From NCBI GenBank assembly GCA_035505655.1, contig DATJQP010000133.1, positions 7,310 to 71,309 of the forward strand: 64,000 bases of DNA, given 5' to 3'. The position numbers and the translations under genes were made by a program. The first letter of the stretch is position 1; each line of letters starts with the position of its first letter. Below, piece by piece: positions 60,867 through 64,000 of this stretch. Origin of the DNA: JAGVPT01 sp035505655. Lineage in GTDB: Bacteria; Bacteroidota; Ignavibacteria; UBA10030; UBA8401. The notes under the pieces are model-generated. The model was not told the DNA's origin, made no database searches, and saw nothing but the letters and a program-made list of their open reading frames with translations.

Positions 60867-61952
60867 TTATGGAGTTCGCTTCAGCGCGCATTCGACGATT
60901 TTTCCGATCGTCTCGTTGAAGTTGTACCCGTACGTCGTCGTCGAGCGGATAAAACCCGCGTCGTCGGAGATGTCGGGGTTTGGGTTGACTTCGAGGACGT
61001 ACGGCTTGTTGTTCTTCGCGAGCCTGAAATCGATCCGCGCGTAATCGCGACAACCCATGATCGAATATGCCTGGAGTGCCAGATCCTTCACACGCGCCTC
61101 CACCGTCGGAGGCAAATCCGCGGGGCAGACTCCTTTCGTCCCTTCGTATTCGACCGATCCCTGGAGCCACTTCGCGTCGTACGTGACGATCCGCGGGTAT
61201 CCTTCGGGGAGCCCGCTGAAATCGATCTCCGAGATCGGAAGGACGACAGGCTTGCCGTTTCCGAGGACCGCAACGTTGAGCTCGCGCCCTTCGATGTACT
61301 CCTCGACGATCGCCGGCTGATCGAATTCCTGGAAGATGTGCCGCACGCGCTTCTTCAACGCGGTCATCGAATCGACGACGGAATCGTTGTCGACCCCGAC
61401 ACTCGCATCCTCCTTCGCAGGCTTCACGATAAGCGGAAAATTGAGCTCAAAGTTCTCGGCATCGATCTCGTTGATATGCTTGCAGACGAGGAAGCGTGCG
61501 GTCGGAATTCCGTGGTAGGCGAGAATCTCCTTCGTCCGTGCCTTGTTGAGACAGGTACCGAGGGTGATCGTCGGAGAGCCGGTATACGCGATGCCGAGGA
61601 TCTCGTAGATCCCCGCGACATGCATTTCGTGGATCGCCTGGTCGCCGAGCGATTCAACAAGGTTGAAGATGAGATCGGGCTTCTCGCTCTTCAGGAACTC
61701 GAGAAGCTTGTCGACGTTGTTCGACATGTTGAAGATCGAGGTCTGGTATCCGAGCTCGCTGAGAGCCGCCTGGATCTGCTCCCGTTCCTCGACGACGCCG
61801 ACTTCCGACATGTCCACCAGCCCCGCCGCCCGGGCGATCTCCAACGCAGCCCCTTCCTGGATCATCCCCGACTCGGAAATGAACTTTCTCCCTTCCGCGG
61901 TGAGCACCGTCGGTTCGTTGAAGATCACCGAGACGTGAACCTTTTTCCTCAT
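60867..61952 (-). CDS. D-alanine-D-alanine ligase-like ATP-grasp enzyme 1
   Basis: A 361-residue ATP-grasp enzyme. The substrate-binding N-terminal part has LIFNLVESLGDQAIHEMHVAGI, then the ATP-binding FPLIVKPAKEDASVGVD and VEEYIEGRELNVAVLGN, with magnesium ligands in ARIDFRLAKNNKPYVLEVNPNPDIS. It differs from true Ddl in lacking the usual HGxxGEDG stretch, so the substrate is probably an amino acid or peptide other than D-Ala. It is 64 bp after a second ATP-grasp gene. Confidence 0.85.
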   Translation of the reverse strand: MRKKVHVSVIFNEPTVLTAEGRKFISESGMIQEGAALEIARAAGLVDMSEVGVVEEREQIQAALSELGYQTSIFNMSNNVDKLLEFLKSEKPDLIFNLVESLGDQAIHEMHVAGIYEILGIAYTGSPTITLGTCLNKARTKEILAYHGIPTARFLVCKHINEIDAENFELNFPLIVKPAKEDASVGVDNDSVVDSMTALKKRVRHIFQEFDQPAIVEEYIEGRELNVAVLGNGKPVVLPISEIDFSGLPEGYPRIVTYDAKWLQGSVEYEGTKGVCPADLPPTVEARVKDLALQAYSIMGCRDYARIDFRLAKNNKPYVLEVNPNPDISDDAGFIRSTTTYGYNFNETIGKIVECALKRTP

Positions 61953-62016
61953 ACCGTCGCTCCCATTGTGTGGATTGGATGATTCTGCATCTTGTTCGGT
62001 ATCAACGGGTTAGAGC

Positions 62017-63096
62017 TCATGCGACTAACCTGTAACGTTTGCAGGCCTCATCCAGCACACGGTTAAGCATCGCATCGTAGGACATTCCAGCAGCACGGGC
62101 GGCCTTGGGAAAGCATGAATTATCTTCGACTTTCGGAAGTATTCCGGGGAGGGGATTTACTTCGATAATGTTTGGGATTCCATGCTGGTCCATACGCACA
62201 TCGATGCGGGACCAATCACGGCAACGGAGAACGCCGTACGTTTTCCTGCACACCTCCGCGATCGAGTGGTGGAGCTCCGGAGAGACCTTCGCCGGGCATT
62301 CGAAGATTTCCAGAGGACTGGAGGCCTGATCCCAGATCCACTTCGCTTCGTAAGAATAGATGGGATTCACTCCTGCCGGAAGCGAATCAAAGAGGATCTC
62401 GACGATGGGAAGCACCTCGACGCCGGACCCGTTTCCTATCAACGCGACGGTGAACTCCCTTCCGGGAAGGAACTCTTCGACGATGACGGGCTGCTCGTAG
62501 GCCGACAAGACGCGTCCGACCTGGTCGTGGAGCTCATTCTGGGTATGAACGAGGGATGTGTTGAATATTCCTTTGCTCGAACCTTCGTTGAGAGGTTTCA
62601 CCATCGAGGGAAAAACCGCCTGGAGGGTCGAGAGTTCCGCGAGGGAATGAACGACGGAGAATCTTGCGGTAGGAATTTTATGATAAGAGAGAATTTCTTT
62701 CGTGCGGGATTTGTCAAGACAGAGCGCGAGCGTAAGCGCGTCGGATCCCGTGTAAGGGATTTCCAGCATTTCCAACATCGCTGGGATCTGGGCTTCGCGC
62801 GATACCCCGTTCTTCCCCTCGGCGATATTGAACACAATATCCGGGGTCAGGGCACGAAGCTTCCCGAACGCATCTTCATCGGCTTCGATCATCGTCACCG
62901 AGTGGCGGAGAGCAAGCGCGTCACGAACGGCGAACACAGTCTCTGCTGTGTCCCACTCAGCGTACGTATCAGCGCTGATTGCCTTCTCTCTTATGTGCGT
63001 GCTGACATCAGTGATGTGCTGACTAGAAGGGTCGCCGCCGTCTTCGGAGACGTCGGATTCTTCCTTCTTCATGTTGTAGACGAGAGCTACTTCCAT
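62017..63096 (-). CDS. D-alanine-D-alanine ligase-like ATP-grasp enzyme 2
   Basis: A 359-residue paralogue that opens the operon. It has DIVFNIAEGKNGVSREAQIPAML, FPSMVKPLNEGSSKGIF, VEEFLPGREFTVALIGN and SRIDVRMDQHGIPNIIEVNPLPGI, the same ATP-grasp set as its neighbour. An insertion (about 12-45) after the first strand is rich in Asp, Ser and Glu. Two ligases in one operon could build a short peptide from two distinct monomers. A good promoter with a Bacteroidota-type -10 lies upstream at 63170-63199. Confidence 0.85.
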   Translation of the reverse strand: MEVALVYNMKKEESDVSEDGGDPSSQHITDVSTHIREKAISADTYAEWDTAETVFAVRDALALRHSVTMIEADEDAFGKLRALTPDIVFNIAEGKNGVSREAQIPAMLEMLEIPYTGSDALTLALCLDKSRTKEILSYHKIPTARFSVVHSLAELSTLQAVFPSMVKPLNEGSSKGIFNTSLVHTQNELHDQVGRVLSAYEQPVIVEEFLPGREFTVALIGNGSGVEVLPIVEILFDSLPAGVNPIYSYEAKWIWDQASSPLEIFECPAKVSPELHHSIAEVCRKTYGVLRCRDWSRIDVRMDQHGIPNIIEVNPLPGILPKVEDNSCFPKAARAAGMSYDAMLNRVLDEACKRYRLVA

Positions 63097-63169
63097 TCAG
63101 GGGAGTACCAAAAATTCTTTCGATACCTTTCTCTCTGGTGGATGATGCGTTGAATTCCAAGCTCTGTTA

Positions 63170-63199
63170 CAAATATAGTCTTTTTGGACACGTTGTCAA
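63170..63199 (-). promoter_or_regulatory. Strong promoter of the ATP-grasp/GNAT/KamA operon
   Basis: On the minus strand TTGACA (63194-63199), 16 bp, TATATTTG (63170-63177). The -10 matches both TATAAT-like and the Bacteroidota TAnnTTTG form. It lies about 73 bp before the first start codon. Confidence 0.75.
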
Positions 63200-63340
63200 G
63201 AAAAAAGTGGCGTTTTACTCAGCGTTTGTGATCTCGGTTGTCAGAGTGGCAGACGATCGGAGAGAGGAAAATTTTCAAGGAAGAAGATCGCGCAGGAAAA
63301 AAATTCGGCGAGGACGATGACGAACAGACTGATGGTTCAA

Positions 63341-64000
63341 TCAACCGATGCGTACGTACGAGAGAAGATCTTTGTAGACTTTCTCGAACCTCTGGCGGAT
63401 TTCTTCATGGTGAGGAAGACGAAGCTGCGGATCGAGTGAGACCATGGCGAACGCCGCCTTGCGGGCACGGATGAGAATTTGCCCGTCGTGAACGATATCT
63501 GCCACGGTGAATGAAGGGAGTCCGCTCTGCCTCGTCCCGAAATAGTCGCCCGATCCTCGCAGCTCGAGGTCGATCTCCGCGATCTTGAACCCGTCGCTTG
63601 TTTCGACCATCGTGTCGAGCCGTTTCTGCACCTCAACGTTTTCTCTCTCGGCCTCAGCCCTGTCGGCCGAAAGCTGAGCTCTCCGCTTCGCGGCAAGATC
63701 GTCGGTGAGAAGAATGCAGTACGACTGGTCCGCTCCGCGTCCGACGCGCCCCCGGAGCTGATGAAGCTGCGAAAGTCCGAATCGTTCCGCGTTTTCCACG
63801 ATCATCACCGTTGCGTTGGGGATATCGATTCCCACCTCAATGACCGTCGTGGCGACAAGAATGTCGAGATCCTTCGAGGCGAACCTGCTCATCATCTCGT
63901 CCTTTTCCTCGGATGAAAGCCGCCCGTGTAGGAGCCCCAGGCGGAAGTCTTTGAAGTCGACTTCACTGAGCCTCTTGTGTTCCGCGATGGCCGCCTTGAG
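63341..64000 (-). CDS. recG: ATP-dependent DNA helicase RecG, C-terminal part (5' end outside the window)
   Basis: The frame is open to the right edge; 220 codons are visible. It begins with LGLLHGRLSSEEKDEMM, then TTVIEVGIDIPNATVMIVENAERFGLSQLHQLRGRVGRG. These are RecG motifs V and VI, followed by the conserved C-terminal ELRGSGDYFGTRQSG, the TRG-type region of the family. RecG remodels stalled forks and Holliday junctions. An internal ATG at 63895 is not the start. It ends 142 bp before the ATP-grasp promoter. Confidence 0.95.
   Translation of the reverse strand, partial: LKAAIAEHKRLSEVDFKDFRLGLLHGRLSSEEKDEMMSRFASKDLDILVATTVIEVGIDIPNATVMIVENAERFGLSQLHQLRGRVGRGADQSYCILLTDDLAAKRRAQLSADRAEAERENVEVQKRLDTMVETSDGFKIAEIDLELRGSGDYFGTRQSGLPSFTVADIVHDGQILIRARKAAFAMVSLDPQLRLPHHEEIRQRFEKVYKDLLSYVRIG

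Noticed and set aside
62182..63153. A 323-residue plus-strand frame opposite the second ATP-grasp gene
   Set aside because: Antisense shadow; Arg/Asp/Glu-rich composition and no motif, while the minus strand has ATP-grasp signatures.
63097..63169. A lysine riboswitch upstream of the ATP-grasp/KamA operon
   Set aside because: The leader between promoter and start codon is only about 70 nt and lacks the long multi-helix core such a switch requires.

Overview
The window looks like ordinary chromosome from a Gram-negative, moderately GC-rich bacterium. Outer-membrane barrels, lipoproteins, Lol-like transporters and a TonB-C/parvulin lipoprotein indicate a double membrane. An FCB-group lineage (Ignavibacteria/Chlorobi-like or a neighbouring candidate phylum) fits best: the promoter of the last operon has a TATATTTG -10 box of Bacteroidota style, Shine-Dalgarno sites are often weak, and there is a tricorn-type protease, an AddAB-type nuclease and a KamA/ATP-grasp cluster. 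This is inference; no rRNA is present to settle it. No phage, insertion sequence or CRISPR array was seen.

Layout. 1-6206 (minus): tRNA-Val, a 63-bp tandem repeat built from the tRNA 3' end, then an envelope operon (barrel-like protein, exported protein, Ig-like lipoprotein, two LPP20-type proteins). 6369-8015: a small membrane protein and an ECF sigma/anti-sigma pair read divergently from two matched ECF-type promoters. 8511-10142: a DUF1801-like protein, a YdcF-like protein and tRNA-Gly, again with a copy of its own 3' end downstream. 10201-20961 (minus): response regulator, HEAT-repeat membrane protein, processive GT2 synthase, giant hybrid histidine kinase, LtaS-like sulfatase/TPR fusion and YaiO-like barrel, which together suggest a regulated surface-polymer system. 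21339-27412: a phosphodiesterase, then a LolA-like/FtsX/FtsX/LolD/barrel operon. 27544-38334: endonuclease III, AddB/AddA, a thioesterase and a tricorn protease. 38553-41630: an amidase and small envelope or Cys-rich proteins.

41891-49873 (plus) is the most unusual block: two membrane-anchored GcvH-like proteins, a HybA-like ferredoxin, a HybB/NrfD-like quinone-interacting subunit, a third GcvH-like protein with an N-terminal Cys motif, a histidine kinase with two heme-like CxnCH motifs, a sigma-54 activator and an archaemetzincin. A palindrome (possible activator site) and a -24/-12-like element sit upstream, and a second -24/-12-like element precedes the kinase. No hydrogenase or other catalytic subunit is present.

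50031-58248: HIT protein, isocitrate dehydrogenase, a secreted GH51/PA14 arabinofuranosidase, two oxidoreductases, a methyltransferase and DNA primase. 58539-63199 (minus): one promoter precedes two D-Ala-D-Ala-ligase-like ATP-grasp enzymes, a GNAT acetyltransferase, a KamA-type lysine 2,3-aminomutase and a small membrane protein with HEAGH, a plausible uncharacterised beta-lysine-based metabolite or peptide pathway. The window ends inside recG.
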